Origin: Agroathelia rolfsii
Taxonomy: Eukaryota > Basidiomycota > Agaricomycetes > Amylocorticiales > Amylocorticiaceae
DNA: 64,000 nucleotides
Assembly (NCBI GenBank): GCA_018343915.1
Contig: JABRWF010000002.1
Location: 5,456,001 to 5,520,000 of the forward strand
Direction: 5' to 3'
The notes beneath the pieces are model-generated. The model worked only from the letters and a program-made list of their open reading frames with translations. It ran no database searches and was not told the origin of the DNA. Below are positions 23,463 to 35,928 of the stretch, piece after piece. How positions within the stretch are numbered: position 1 is the first letter of the stretch; each line of letters starts with the position of its first letter. The translations under genes were made by a program, and so were the position numbers.

Positions 23463-24320
23463 TTAGCAGAAAGTGAAGCGAATATCGACCTATATTCATA
23501 TTAGTCATCGATAACTACTGAAGAATGGGTCCACTGGCATCCTCTTACATTATTGACCGAGCAATCAACATCCTGGATAAGAAGATCACCACAGTTTTCA
23601 TTGGTACCTAGGAGAAAATTGAGGACGTGTCAAGATAGTGCGATGATGCTTGTTCGCAGCACTTACAGTTGAAAGATCCGCTGCAGCCGTGATAATACTG
23701 GAAACCAGCAGGAACATTATATCCGTTACTAAAAAAAGATTAAATTGATTACGAAGTCCTCAAGGAATAAAGAGCCTTTACTACTTACAGAGCGTAGATA
23801 GCTGATGAATCACCGTTCTCGAGCGTGAAATCGAAGGTAGTGCAACCAGAGCCATAGAAACCGCAGTCGCCTATCGAAATAAATAAACAAAAATGAGTAA
23901 AATGATTGCATTTATTAAGTAAAGCCCGAGGTTACCCGTATCAAGATAACTGTATGGTCGTATGTATTAGCATGTTATCTAGGCCAAGCAAAAGGTACTT
24001 ACGCAACCGCATTTGTAAGAGGACCATCACTGGTGTAAGTGTAATCTTCATTGATGCCGATGCTTTCACCACCTTGCTCGAGCGTAGGCTAGGTCATAGT
24101 TAGTACGGATGCTGAGTGTTACATACATAACTTAAAAAGATATCTAACCAAGCCATATCCACAGCTTCATAAAATAATCATTTTAGAGAGCATTACCTAT
24201 GAAGGTGGGAAGTGTCACATACTTGTTTATGAAGCTCACGGTGTGAGACTCAGCCTTGACAACAGCTGCCGACAAAACGGCAATCGCGAGAGTAATGACC
24301 TGGGAGCGCAAAGCAAACAT
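23463..24320 (-). CDS. Small secreted glycopeptide-like protein, array member 3
   Basis: Eight exons, complement(join(23463..23489, 23549..23607, 23667..23728, 23789..23870, 23936..23949, 24003..24088, 24149..24164, 24223..24320)), 147 aa. Signal peptide ends near VVKA; mature protein begins ESHTVSF, then N-CGYGL, GSGCTTFDFTLENG, NVPAGFQYYHGC and terminal FTFC. Exons 1, 3, 4, 6 and 7 are 98, 86, 14, 62 and 59 nt, closely matching the sisters. Donor after exon 2 is GTTAGA, weaker than the others. Frame fully open. A secreted or wall-associated role is inferred from the signal peptide and eight-cysteine plan. Confidence 0.83.
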
Positions 24321-24392
24321 TGTGGAATATGGTTGAGCTGGTAGACGAATTGATAAACGAGTCTAAGGAAAATATGGCTATCCTAATGAAGG

Positions 24393-24400
24393 TATTTATA
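24393..24400 (-). promoter_or_regulatory. TATA-like box, array member 3
   Basis: TATAAATA on the - strand, about 73-80 nt upstream of ATG 24320; conserved box follows at 24414-24431. Confidence 0.5.
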
Positions 24401-24439
24401 CAGTGCAGCCCCTCTGGACCCGAGAGGAGCCTACTCTCA

Positions 24440-25780
24440 GGCCGAAAGTTTTGTGCCTAGCCAGGTATCATATGCATGCTAGTATCAAGTATCTCTACGA
24501 GTCCGCAGTACACACAGAGGTAAGTATAGCGAAAATACCCGCAAAATTTTGTCAAACCTTGTGTAACTGTGCCCTGAGAAATACTTGCATCCAGCTAGAT
24601 GGGCTGTGCACAAGCGGCGTCAGTGGCGCGACAAAGGGCATCATTATTCACCTTTACCAGTGTATCATTTCAGTGTCAATTATTTGATGCAAATTCTTGT
24701 ACACCATGGCGGTGAATTTGAATTAGCGAAAAAAAATTAAAGTAAATTTGCGCAACGAGCGCCTAAGTCGAGGTGTTGGATCACGATAAAAGTTAGCTTA
24801 GAGACACTGCTGTCTATCATGAAAGCGAGAAACAAGGAAATCCAAAATCAGGAGTTTCACTGTCAAAGAATTTGTAGTGTGTGTTTTTTTTGCGCGGAGC
24901 CGTAATCATGAGCCGCGGAAGGTTCTCCGAGTAGCTCTCAGGTACATTTGCGCCGGCCAATCTGTCTGTCAAAGCACCGGAATTCCTTTCACATTTGTTC
25001 CTGGAGGATTTATCTAATGAGCGAGCCAGATATTCGCTCATCATTGTCTATCCATCGGAGTTATGTGCCACAGAAATGATTAAGCCATCAAGAAATGTAT
25101 AGTCTGGACCTACAGGCCGTCGTTTGTCTGTGCTTACGCAAAGAGGGTCCAGGGGTCTTTGAATACCCCGGAACAATCAAATGGTAGGCGCCAACTTCCC
25201 GGCCTTTCTACGCCGAGGTTAGTATAGAAAACTCCCCTCCAGTTCTTGAAGAAAGGTTTCCCGCGGAATTGTAGGTAAACGCATTATCATAGGCATGCAG
25301 ATCCTCATATCTCTGAGGGTGAGAGAGTGTGTGAGAGTATAGGAATCTAGTAAATGATCCAGCCAAGGCTATTTCCGTCATTTACTTGCAAACGCTGATG
25401 GTATTAGGGGGGCACGAGGCCCCATAATGCCTAGCTGCTGAGCGCTAGGTGATAGCTAACGTTCCAAGACACTCTAACCCATAAGGCGACTTCTGATTCA
25501 ATCAGCAGCAACTCGGAAGTTCTAGCTCCATTTGTTGCTCTGTACGCCGATTCTGTAGGTCCCGTCAGGGTTGCTATATACTGTCAGTCGATAGGACTTA
25601 GCTTTCATTGAGATTGTTGGTTGGATCAGATGCTTGGGCTTCTCCTACGCTGAAATATCCTAACGCTTCAATCTTAAAAATGAGCGCAGTTCTTAGAATA
25701 CCAAATAAATATTTCATGATTATATACTTATCATCTGGATGATACACTATACTCAAGTTTCATAATTAAAGACAAGTGTG
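24440..25780. other. Spacer between array members 3 and 4
   Basis: The first 250 bp still resemble the upstream region of members 1 and 2 (for example the CTGTG.CCTGAGAA block near 24565). Beyond that I see no gene. The - strand frame 24817-25044 has an ATG but no recognisable domain or splice partner. Confidence 0.4.
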
Positions 25781-25786
25781 AAAGTC

Positions 25787-26637
25787 TCAAGAACAGAAGT
25801 TGAAGTGAAGGTTCACCTAAGATGGAGTCAGGAGTAAGTATCTAACAAAAAATGCGTTTATATACACTCACGTCATTAGCTGAGCAAGTGAGAACGGGAG
25901 GATTGCCACAGGGCGCAGCTGATGGTAAGCCTTCAAAATGGTGGAAGCATTTCAGAGTTATTCTTTACTGCAACCAACATCAAAATACTCACATTCGTAT
26001 CGCTCTCCGTCACATCCATGATAGTATTCAAAACCAACAGGGACATTATATCCGTAGCTGAAAAGAAGATATGAATCCAGGAGACGATTATGTTACGAAA
26101 ACGCTTACGGATCAAGATAGAAAAGTCGAGCTGAGGAATCGCCATTCGAAAGCGTAAATTCAACGGTCGTACAATTGCTGCCACCAAAGCCACAGGCGCC
26201 TGAAGAATAGCGTTGATAAAATAAGATGCAAATGTTTAGAGCTTTCACAATAACCATTCTGCAAGTATCTATAAAATCATGAGTATCAGTATTATACATG
26301 TATAAAGCCAAGGGAATTGGTGCATACACATGGGCATTGTTAATGGGGCCATCATAGACATACTTCTCGCCACTTTGGAAAGAAAAGGCCGTATTATCAA
26401 GTTGGAGTGTGGGCTTCATTGCAAGTGAATCGTAGCTCCAAATATTCACCAAATAGATATACTTACAGTGCCTGTGGTGCAGCTTCATATGATAATTAGC
26501 CCAAAATTTAATGAGAGTAATTGTATTAATTTGACTCACTGGCTCGCGAAGCTAACTGTATGGATCTCAGCCTTGACGCTAGATGCAGCAAAAGTAGCGA
26601 TGGCGAGAGCGATGGTTTGAGAGCGGAAGAAAGGCAT
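25787..26637 (-). CDS. Small secreted glycopeptide-like protein, array member 4
   Basis: Eight exons, complement(join(25787..25816, 25872..25918, 25993..26057, 26109..26199, 26255..26268, 26328..26413, 26467..26482, 26540..26637)), 148 aa. Signal peptide ends near SSVKA; mature start EIHTVSF, then H-CTTGT instead of N-CGYGT, SNCTTVEFTLSNG, NVPVGFEYYHGC and terminal FNFCS. It is the most diverged member: exon 6 is 3 nt longer and exon 7 is 12 nt shorter than in member 3. Frame is open and all splice sites are GT..AG. TATA-like TTTATA at 26704-26709 and the shared upstream box at 26722-26740. Confidence 0.8.
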
Positions 26638-26703
26638 GATTATTTGATAACAGATTAGATGATTCAAGAGATAGGTGAAGGAGTGAGCAGCTCACAAATC
26701 ATC

Positions 26704-26709
26704 TTTATA
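26704..26709 (-). promoter_or_regulatory. TATA-like box, array member 4
   Basis: TATAAA on the - strand about 67-72 nt before ATG 26637, with the shared upstream box at 26722-26740. Confidence 0.45.
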
Positions 26710-26744
26710 CAATTATGTTATCTCGGACCTGAGAGCAGCCACGT

Positions 26745-28960
26745 TTGCCAAGTTGCCAATAGACCAGGTATAATTCCCATGCTCGCTCCGATACCACTTC
26801 AGGTGGCCTGTTGAAGCCGTAGCGCCAAGAAGCATCGCAAGTAAACTTACTTACGAAGGTTTGAAGGGCTTGTGTATTCGGCCTTGAAGGCCGTTATGAG
26901 TTCATTATACACTGGTGGCGCAAACATAACACAATTTCCGGTTCATCCCGCAACATTTCTCCTTCCTAGCGTAGTTGCAAGTTCCCAATATATGGCGTTT
27001 CTTTAATAAAGCATATTTCTAAACTGAGGAAAACTAGTTGGGAGGAGAATAATTCTACAAATCCCGGTGGTCGCTTGGATTCGACCATGCCATAAGGATA
27101 GATATAAAAAATTAGAATCATGTGCGTATAGCGTTTTCGCTACAAGTGCTGGTGAACGTCAAGCAACCAATGGACATTGCACAGAATTTTAGTCGTTTGT
27201 CTTAAATATCAGTCTTTCCATGGCAAAAATTCAAATGCGTCTGAAGGGACGTGCGCACATAAATTTAGTCATCGTCCCACAGAGGAATGGTGATGCTATC
27301 ATCCGGGAGTATGATCACCACCCAATTCTGAGACGACCAAGAGCTCTGAGGAAGCCATTATAAACAGGAAGTGGAGATGGAAAGTTTTGGCGGCTAACAT
27401 TTGCCGGAGTGAGGGCCGTACGCGGCCTCCCATAATGCTACAATCGGCTCAGACAAGGACATAGCGGCAACCTAATAGTAATCAAATCTGGATAATTCAG
27501 GAATTTTTATACTCTCTTTGTCCTGTCGATACAACCTTGTCAAGTAGGGAAGGGTATGAGCGTTTGAAAGAGCCGGGGTCCCATGTACGTATCAAGGAGA
27601 AGAATGACCCCAAGTGGATGAGCGTTTGAGGTTTAATGCTCTTCGAAGCCAAGCTGGATACGTCTGACGGAGAATGGATAGCCTCCCAGTCATAAGGCTC
27701 GCCTCAGGTTTTCGCATCGCATATTCATAGGCATGCTATTAGTCCCGGTCTTTCTTCCAATAATTGAAGCAACTCAGTGTAGGCAAGGAAATGCGTCCAC
27801 TAAACAGAAACCCTCCGCTAATATGATTTCATAGGAAAAGTCAGGTGAGCATTCCGATCTCCGCCATTTAGACTCCGCACCCACTTTTTGTCATCCTTTG
27901 ATGTGGCCGGCCTAAGTTACACCCCAGCCACTGCGCATGTGTTGACACACCCTAGTTCTCATTGGCTGTCATCTACTGTATCTTGTCTTGCTGAAGAGCT
28001 ACTCGTATACCATGATGCTAGATTCCAAATGAAGCAATATCATTGTTTATCGACATGCTATGGGACTATCGTATTCTATAGTTCTCAGTCCTACGTAGCT
28101 CTCAGTCGCAATATGGTCACGAACAGCTCACATCGTCCATGACGGGGAATATGCGTACAAACCTCCGATTCAAATCCGTCTTCTCTTTAATTTCATCTCG
28201 CTCCCACGGAATTAGTGTGAACTATTAGTTCTAAAGCACTTCGCAAATTCCAGCACCAATCTTACTCTTGTTCGCTCGAGCTGTATGCAGACCCTCACAA
28301 ATTGACCATACCAACGGTGGCTTCTGGTGCACCTGACAACTCTTATTGATTTTTTTCAGCATGTGCTTTGTGCCCGTCCTTTTAATCCAGCCACATGATT
28401 TGTATGGAAACAGTCAGGCGCACGAATTCTTGAATGAGCTATATACCCTCGAATATCATCATAGACCTATTCATACGCTTTCCGTCTTGTTAAAACCTAT
28501 ATTTCTCTGAAACTTAATCAACTTTGGTGCTTACTGCAATTCGCCACCGAAGAGAAATGTACACGATTTCCAAATTTGCGAGGCACATATATTCACACAT
28601 TCACTTCAATTGAGGTTATTCTTTTCTATACTTTCCTGAAAGTTGTGTCGGGGTCCATCATAATACACTCCAGTTCACGAAATTCAAATAGAAATTATTT
28701 GGAGTCTTGTTCAAACGCTGGCGCTTCATGGTGGGACCACAGGTGATTTAAATCGTACGGTGTCTCTTGGACAATAACCTACCAATACATGGTATGCAGA
28801 GTCATAAGTTCAGGCGGAATTTACTAAATCAATGCCTATTCATTCGATACTAGTAATGTATATCATGGCGGCAGGGAATTAAATTATTTGTGTTTCCTAC
28901 TCTTCTAGCGAATTCAATTGATACTTTTCATCATTCATGCTGATGTTTTTTTTTTTCTTA
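26745..28960. other. 2.2-kb spacer upstream of the lectin gene
   Basis: No frame here joins into a plausible gene on either strand; 27888-28142 is an isolated open stretch without a domain. The right third is T-rich and likely forms the promoter region of the lectin gene. Confidence 0.4.
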
Positions 28961-28974
28961 TTTTTTTTCTTAGG

Positions 28975-28980
28975 TATAAA
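28975..28980 (+). promoter_or_regulatory. TATA box of the lectin gene
   Basis: TATAAA in GGTATAAAACACTG after a long T-rich tract, 239 nt upstream of the ATG. The distance fits a leader that contains an intron (GTGCGT donor at 29155, TTGTAG acceptor ending at 29217, one base before the ATG). Confidence 0.55.
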
Positions 28981-29122
28981 ACACTGCCTGGGGAGCCGTC
29001 TGCATTCCCCATCTCGAGTCGAAGTAAGCGCTATTACCTCCCCCATCCTCCACACTGTACTTCTCTCTTAATACTTTTTCAATAGACCCTTGACATATCC
29101 CATTACCACTTCTGTTGATTGA

Positions 29123-29647
<525 letters not shown>

Positions 29648-29649
29648 AA

Positions 29650-30180
29650 AGTAATGAAATCACTCTATTTTGTATTTATTCTGATTTAAACTGATGCGTG
29701 TATAGATCTTTGACAGCTCCGCGTCGGCAGTCCTTGCCATGAGGTAGTTGCTTCGATGTTCAGGACCTGGATTGTGTCGTCGTCTGAAGTAAAACAAAAA
29801 AATGTAAAAGAATAGCGTTCTGTGTCATTGTAGTTGATATTTGTCATGTAAAATCAATATTGTGTTGCCTATCTAGCCGCAGGCGGTGACTTGGAAGTAT
29901 CCGAGAGAAACACATTTAGTTCGCAATTCCAAACAGGTACATTGGCCGTATTTCTATCGCGTCCAAGGAAAAAGAAAATAATCTCCTTGAATTTAATCAT
30001 TTCTGAGTGTAAACATCAAGGCGATTTCCTTGAGCCAGACTACAGAACCCGGGCTATCTTGGACAATCCGCGTTTTTCAAACCAAGAAAGATACATTTGA
30101 TTTATGATTTCAAACACGATTATAATACACCGATTGTTTGCTTCCATTACGCTACAGAAATAAAAACTACTACTGAGTTC
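29650..30180. other. Spacer between convergent lectin and F-box genes
   Basis: The lectin (+) and the F-box gene (-) converge here. It holds 3' ends only; no gene seen. Confidence 0.5.
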
Positions 30181-30182
30181 CT

Positions 30183-32039
30183 TCATTTATTCGGACAAGC
30201 ATCAAGACGGTCAGCTTTGACCAGGCCACAGAGCCTGCGCCATGCTTGACGATTCTCCTTGTCGTTCGATCCTATCCACTCGGCATTTGGGAAACATGCA
30301 GACAAGTATGTCACTGTCCGTTCAAGCTGGTGCTCCTTGGGTAACTCTGAATCGACAAAATGTAGGATTAACTGGGGAGCCAGGGGGCCATTGGTCACTC
30401 TAGCAGCCTGTCGATCGGGCAGTGGCGCGTCATCAGGTAAGCTTGTGTCTATGGCCATACGAAGCAATCTGAGCTTGGGGCAGTGGATCCCAAAATGCGC
30501 GATCCCTTGGAACGTTGCCTCGGGAGGGGCGGCGGTTTCTTTGCTAGAAATGTTTCCATGAATGATGAGCTGCTCAAGCTCCGGCCACGCCTGGGCCATT
30601 TGTGAAAGGACGTCGTTTGTAATTCTGGACAGCCCCGGAAGGCTGAGTGTAAGCGATTGCAAGCCGGACAGCTTCGCAAGCTTGGCGAAGGTGGAACTGG
30701 GGATAGGGGTTACGGCCCAAGAATCCTCCTGGAACCGAGGACCACGGACACAATGAAGTTCATACCCATACGCCTCATACCAATCATCGATTGGATTGAT
30801 CAAAGGCGAGTATTCGGCCTGAGGTATTTCCATGCAGTTGAAGTCATGAACGAGCTCTTCATCCTCCACGATAGATAGCGACCTAAGTTGGTCACAGTAA
30901 CGTGGAGAAGTCAATGTATCCATCAGTGACTGCAGTTCAGGCTGACTCGCATCATTAAATATCGAACAGGTAATGCTAAGTGAGCTAAGCAGTGGGGGAT
31001 GAAACGCCTGGAGGAAGCCGCATGGGGCCTGCAACGTTTCTCTGGTGTAAATCGTGAGCATTCGTACAGAACTGACCGGATAGTGATCCGGGTGTGATTG
31101 CAAGAAGCTGAAGAATGACCAATGAATACCTTCAGGCAGAGATAGTGTCAGGTCCTCTATGGCACCAAGCCAGGTAGGTAGTAAGAGCAGTAGTGAAAAG
31201 TGCGTTGTCTCCCTCATTTTGACGGAAAGCATAGACATCGGGCGATTGCGCAAAAGAGTAGGCAGAGTGCAAGGTGCATTAATCATTGCCGTGTCAAGAT
31301 CCAGTGATCTTATGGATGTGCCCCGCGAGAAAGCTTGCTTCAATTCGTTTGGGAATCCATACGAATGTGGCCAAGTCCCAGGGTGGTAGAGGTATACATG
31401 ACGCATGTGGAAAGTTTCAACACTGGGGCATAAGAAGAGCCGGATCTGGCACAGTGCACTCGCACCGGACAAGAAAAGGCAGCGAAGATTCGGAAGTAGA
31501 GGCGGCCCACTCCCTTCAAATGCATTACCCATGGCAAGCCACAAAGAGTCAAATATGTCGAGTAACTCCTCAGACTCTTCCAGATCAGATACGTCCTCGG
31601 CTGTTTTGGGTTCCCCAGGATCGATATAAGTTTTGATGCGTTGAGCATAATAGAGAATACGTCCTGTGGTAAGTTCTTCGCGGGTAGGGATTCGTTTAAG
31701 ATACTGTAAGGTAATGCGTTACCGGTGTGGTCGAGTATGCTAGTATTACCTCACAAGAAATATAAGCAATCAACGACTTACAAAGTTTATGTGGCTGTTC
31801 AAGCGCATTTCTCCCTCTATCCCCCAACAATCCGCGGGTAGAAGCTTGAGGAGGGGCCACAAGGAGTATTGTGTCTCCCATAATGCATCGAGGGCAGGTT
31901 CTAGCCACTCTCTGCATACAGTCGCTAGCGCAAGCAAGTTTGAGGGCGGAAGAGGTCTGTTATCCTCTGGTTTTAAGCATTGAAAGAGAATCTGTTCGGC
32001 AATCTCGCTGATATAAAAACAGTTGTGTGCTTCATGCAT
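30183..32039 (-). CDS. F-box/LRR-like protein, second subfamily, copy 1
   Basis: Two exons, complement(join(30183..31703, 31782..32039)), 592 aa; intron GTAAGT..TACAG, phase 0. The N terminus (FYISEIAEQILFQCL, then ALATVCREWLEPALDALWE) is the Agaricomycete F-box-like motif. The rest has repeated leucine-rich segments (LPNLRCLFLSG, LSGLQSLTLSLPGLS, WPELEQLIIHG, HCPKLRLLRMAI) like a diverged LRR solenoid. Expected to act as a substrate adaptor of an SCF ubiquitin ligase; substrate unknown. The neighbour at 33110-34948 is a close paralogue with the same intron and identical first-exon length (258 nt). Confidence 0.85.
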
Positions 32040-33105
32040 TTTTGTGACTCCTATTAGTGAGAAGAATTTGAACGAGGTGCAAAAAGAGGAGGGTGCAGAA
32101 GCGCCAGTGCGGACGCTTTATATTGGTAGACCATATACCCCTTCTCACAAATGGCACCAGATAGAAGAAACATTCATCATCACGTGTTTCAATTTGATTT
32201 CGAGATGCCCCTAAACTGATAAGAACCCTGGGCGTTTCCCATGTTCCAGTTATAGTTTTAGAACAGGTAAGAAAGTTCGCTGAATGGTAGGATCACCATG
32301 ACGTCAATACATAAGCGCTCTCCTCCAAATTGGTTGTCTTATGTAAGTTCCTAAAATAAACGACGAGGGGTGCAGCGCTACCCGCGTCTTGGCAGGGTAA
32401 ACGACGGCACTACTAATCCTTGAAATCCAGGGCTTACGATGCATGATTACCACGCGCATTCACCTATAAGATACTTTGTCAGTCATGTGATAAAAGCGAG
32501 CCAGCCAGTCACAAAATAAAGCAAGATATTATTTCGCTTGTCGTTGTACTTGGACGCGGTACGCGGACAAACAAATGAAGTAGCTACTACAAAAATCCGT
32601 AGCTACATGTACTATGGTCACACTACGCGTGACCGTCACTCCATCACTCCCATCGAGGCATGGATTGCCCATTCTAACAAGTCACATGTATGCAAGTCCT
32701 TGCATCTGACACGGACTTACAGGACCTACAGCTGTACCACAGATACTAGTACTCGGAACATGTACTCTGCATACAGTAGCGACAACATGACCCGCTTACT
32801 GTATTGCTGAGATATTGGATATTATCTGCCCCGCCTAGAATTTGTTGTCATCGTCGTAGAGCTTGACTGGTTTGAGCATCAGACGATTTTTTGATGGCTC
32901 TGCATCATCATCTCTACCGTGGAATGGCCAACATAGTGGTTATGCATAAAATCAATGCTCTTTTGATGAATGGCAGGTGACAAGACGCTCAAAGAGATAT
33001 ATTTGATTCAAGGCTTCAAATTCGAGTATAATACTACCAGTACATTAAGCATTTGTTTTTATTATCACATCTGAGAAGTAAAAAGAAAAAGAAAAACTAA
33101 TAGAT
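32040..33105. other. Spacer between the two F-box/LRR genes
   Basis: Contains the promoter of copy 1 on the - strand. The + strand frame 32538-32810 has no domain and no codon bias I can see. Nothing else supported. Confidence 0.45.
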
Positions 33106-33109
33106 AACT

Positions 33110-34948
33110 TCACTTATCTGAATAAGCTCCAAGACGATCTGCTTTAACCAAACTGCAAAGCCTACGCCACGTTTGACGAGCCTCTTCATTATTTGACCCT
33201 ATCCACTCAATGTTTGGGAAACATGCTGACAAATATGCTGCTGTCCGTTCCAGCTGGCCTTCCGCAGGAGGTTGTGAGTCGACAAGGTGTATGATCAACT
33301 GAGGGTCATCAGCCACTTGAGAAGTCTGTCGCTTTGGCGGTGATGTGTCGTCGGGCAAGCACGTATCAATGGCTATACGAAGCATTTCGAGCTTGGGACA
33401 GTGGATCCCGAAATATGCGATCCCCTGGAGCGTCGCCTTGGGAGGAACGGTGTCCTCTACGCTAAAAATATTTCCATGAATAATGAACTGTTCGAGCTCC
33501 GGCCACGCTTGGGCCATTTGAGAGAGAACCTCATCTGTGAGAGTAGATAGTCCAGGGAGGCTCAGGCTGAGGGATTGCAAGCCAGAAAGCTTCATAAACT
33601 GGGCGAGGATGGAATCTGGGATGGGGACCACGCTCGAAGATTCTTCCTTAAACATGAGAGGGTGAACGTCGTGAAAGTCACGCCCATATATGTTATACCA
33701 GTCATCCGTTTCATTGAGTAAAGGCGAATCTTCATACTGGGGTATGTTCATGGTCTCGACCTCGTAGACAAGATCTTCATTCTCCGCAATGGATAAGAGT
33801 TTAAGTTGATTACGGTAGGGCGGAGAGGTCAAGGTACCCATGAGTGACTGTAGTTCATCGATATCGCCAAAGCTAGAGAAGGTAATGTCAAGTGAATCGA
33901 GCAGCGGGGGATGGAAGGCCTGAAGGAATCCATGTGGGGACTGCAATGTTTCCCTGGCATGGATGGTTAACTTTCGTATGGAGTTGATGGGGCTGAGAGT
34001 AGAAGTAGCGTTTGCTTGGAAGAGACCAAAGATGCTCCACGGAATGTGTACAGAAAGGGACAGCGCAAGGCTGTCTATCGCATAGACCCAGTCGCGAAGG
34101 GAAAGCAGTAAGCCTAAGTGAGCTGGCTTCCTCAAGCAGAGAGAAATCATAGGATCTGTCTGCTGCCTCAAAACAGTGGGCACGATAGAGGACGCATTTG
34201 ACTCTGCCCAATCAATATCCAGAGATCGAATTGATGTGCCACGAGATAAGGCTTGAGATATTTCGTCTTCAATACCGTTTGTGGGAGGTCGAGTTTCAAA
34301 GTCAAAGTAAATATGACGAAAATGGAATGTTTCAACATTGGGGCCTAAAAGGAGTCGGATCTGGCAAATTGAACTCGTGCCAGTCAAGAAAAGGAAGCGA
34401 AGATTGGGTAGCAGAGGCGGCTTGTCTCCTATGGAGGCGTTGCCCAATGCATGCAGCAAATAATCGAATATACCATCAGCTGCCTGCTGAGGCTCCTCCG
34501 AATCCGAAGTCTCCTGAGCTATCTTGGGCTCTCCAGGGTCGATGTACGCTTTAATGCGCTTGGCGTAATATCGAATGCGTCCCGTGGTAAGTTCTTCGCA
34601 CGTTGGAGGTCGAATGAAGCTCTGTGAAATATCACGTGATACCTGAGCGAACTGGAACCTTATGATAAAGGATTAGAAGTAACCACGAACGAAGTTCTTA
34701 TGACTGTTCAGACATGGGTTTCCCTCTATTTTCCAGCAATCCTCAGGTAAGAGCTTCAGGAGAGGCCACAGTGAGTACTGTGTCTCCCACAAAGTGTCGA
34801 GGGTGGGCTCAAGCCATCCCCGACAGACGGTGCCAAGCATAAGTAGACTTGAAGATCGAAGAGGTCGGCCATCATCGGTTTTCAGACATTGAGAGAAGAT
34901 TTGGTGAGCAATTTCGCTGATAGAGAAGCATTCGAGAACTGCAGACAT
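33110..34948 (-). CDS. F-box/LRR-like protein, second subfamily, copy 2
   Basis: Two exons, complement(join(33110..34621, 34691..34948)), 589 aa. The start at 34948 is chosen because it aligns with copy 1; an in-frame upstream start in the same open frame would add 36 residues. F-box-like segment FSISEIAHQIFSQCL and MLGTVCRGWLEPTLDTLWE, followed by the same leucine-rich blocks as copy 1. The donor is GTTCGT rather than GTAAGT. Frames are open throughout. The two genes lie head to tail 1.07 kb apart. Confidence 0.85.
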
Positions 34949-35059
34949 TCGTTCCGGCTGTGAGGGCTGTGAGGCCTCGAGGAGTCGCCTGAGATACGGC
35001 GTGAAAGGGGGCGGTGGAACTGAAAGCCGACACGGAGGCTTTCCCAGCGAGGTCAAGCG

Positions 35060-35925
35060 CTATTTATTTGGGTTGAATCAGACCTTGAGTCTTCTCTCAA
35101 TCGTATCTTACACTCACAAGATGATGGTAGCAAACGGCAACAATTATCATGAATGATACATGGATATTGAATAGTAGGAGCTACAACGCCGTGTGCGAGA
35201 TACTTCTATAGGGCTCACTTGGATGTATCCAGAGAGATGACGGTTCATCAAAGAACCATCATGCTATCAAGTGTATAGTTTATATGAATTTGCTTATTGG
35301 AATACCTCGTCAAAATACAGATACTGAAATTTCATACCTGGTTCTCCATAGATTGACTCAATTTCGAAAATGTGCTGGCAGTCATGAGCGAGTAACTTAA
35401 ACATTGAGTCACTTTAGTGGCAAAGTAATAATCGGCGGCGGTAGCGTTTTTACAATATACGTGTATCATCATGCATCATGACTACTGAAAGAAGTTTATG
35501 TTGATGCCTACGAAGTTCGAGTCTGAAGGCAACTGAATGCACTAGTAAATCTTGTAAGGATCACGTCTCCCGTAAGCAGACCCTCGAAAGGGAAGCTATG
35601 ATGTAATGAGTTCATTATGTAAGCTATTATGTCGCACCTCACTCGAATTGGTCGCTGGCGACTACTAGTAGTAGCTGCATCATATACCCCGCTTACACAA
35701 GAGTAGTAAGGCCTGGTCGGGGACTATCGCTATTACGCTGGCTAAATATCGAATATAATTGAACTTTCTCTGGTCTTGTTGCCGTCGTTATTGATTGGTC
35801 TATGTATTGCTGCCCCAGGTGAAGAACGACTTGAAGCCATCTTTCTGCAATCTTCAAGCACTGTATCCAGCTACTACATTTCAGCCACGACCAGACCCTG
35901 AGCTTACCCTTGACTAAATCTATCA
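35060..35925. other. Spacer between divergent F-box and XPF genes
   Basis: Promoter region for both flanking genes. No open frame with support. Confidence 0.45.
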
Positions 35926-35928
35926 AGA

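Noticed and set aside
24817..25044. 75-aa - strand frame
   Set aside because: No domain, no signal peptide and no splice partner; length compatible with chance.
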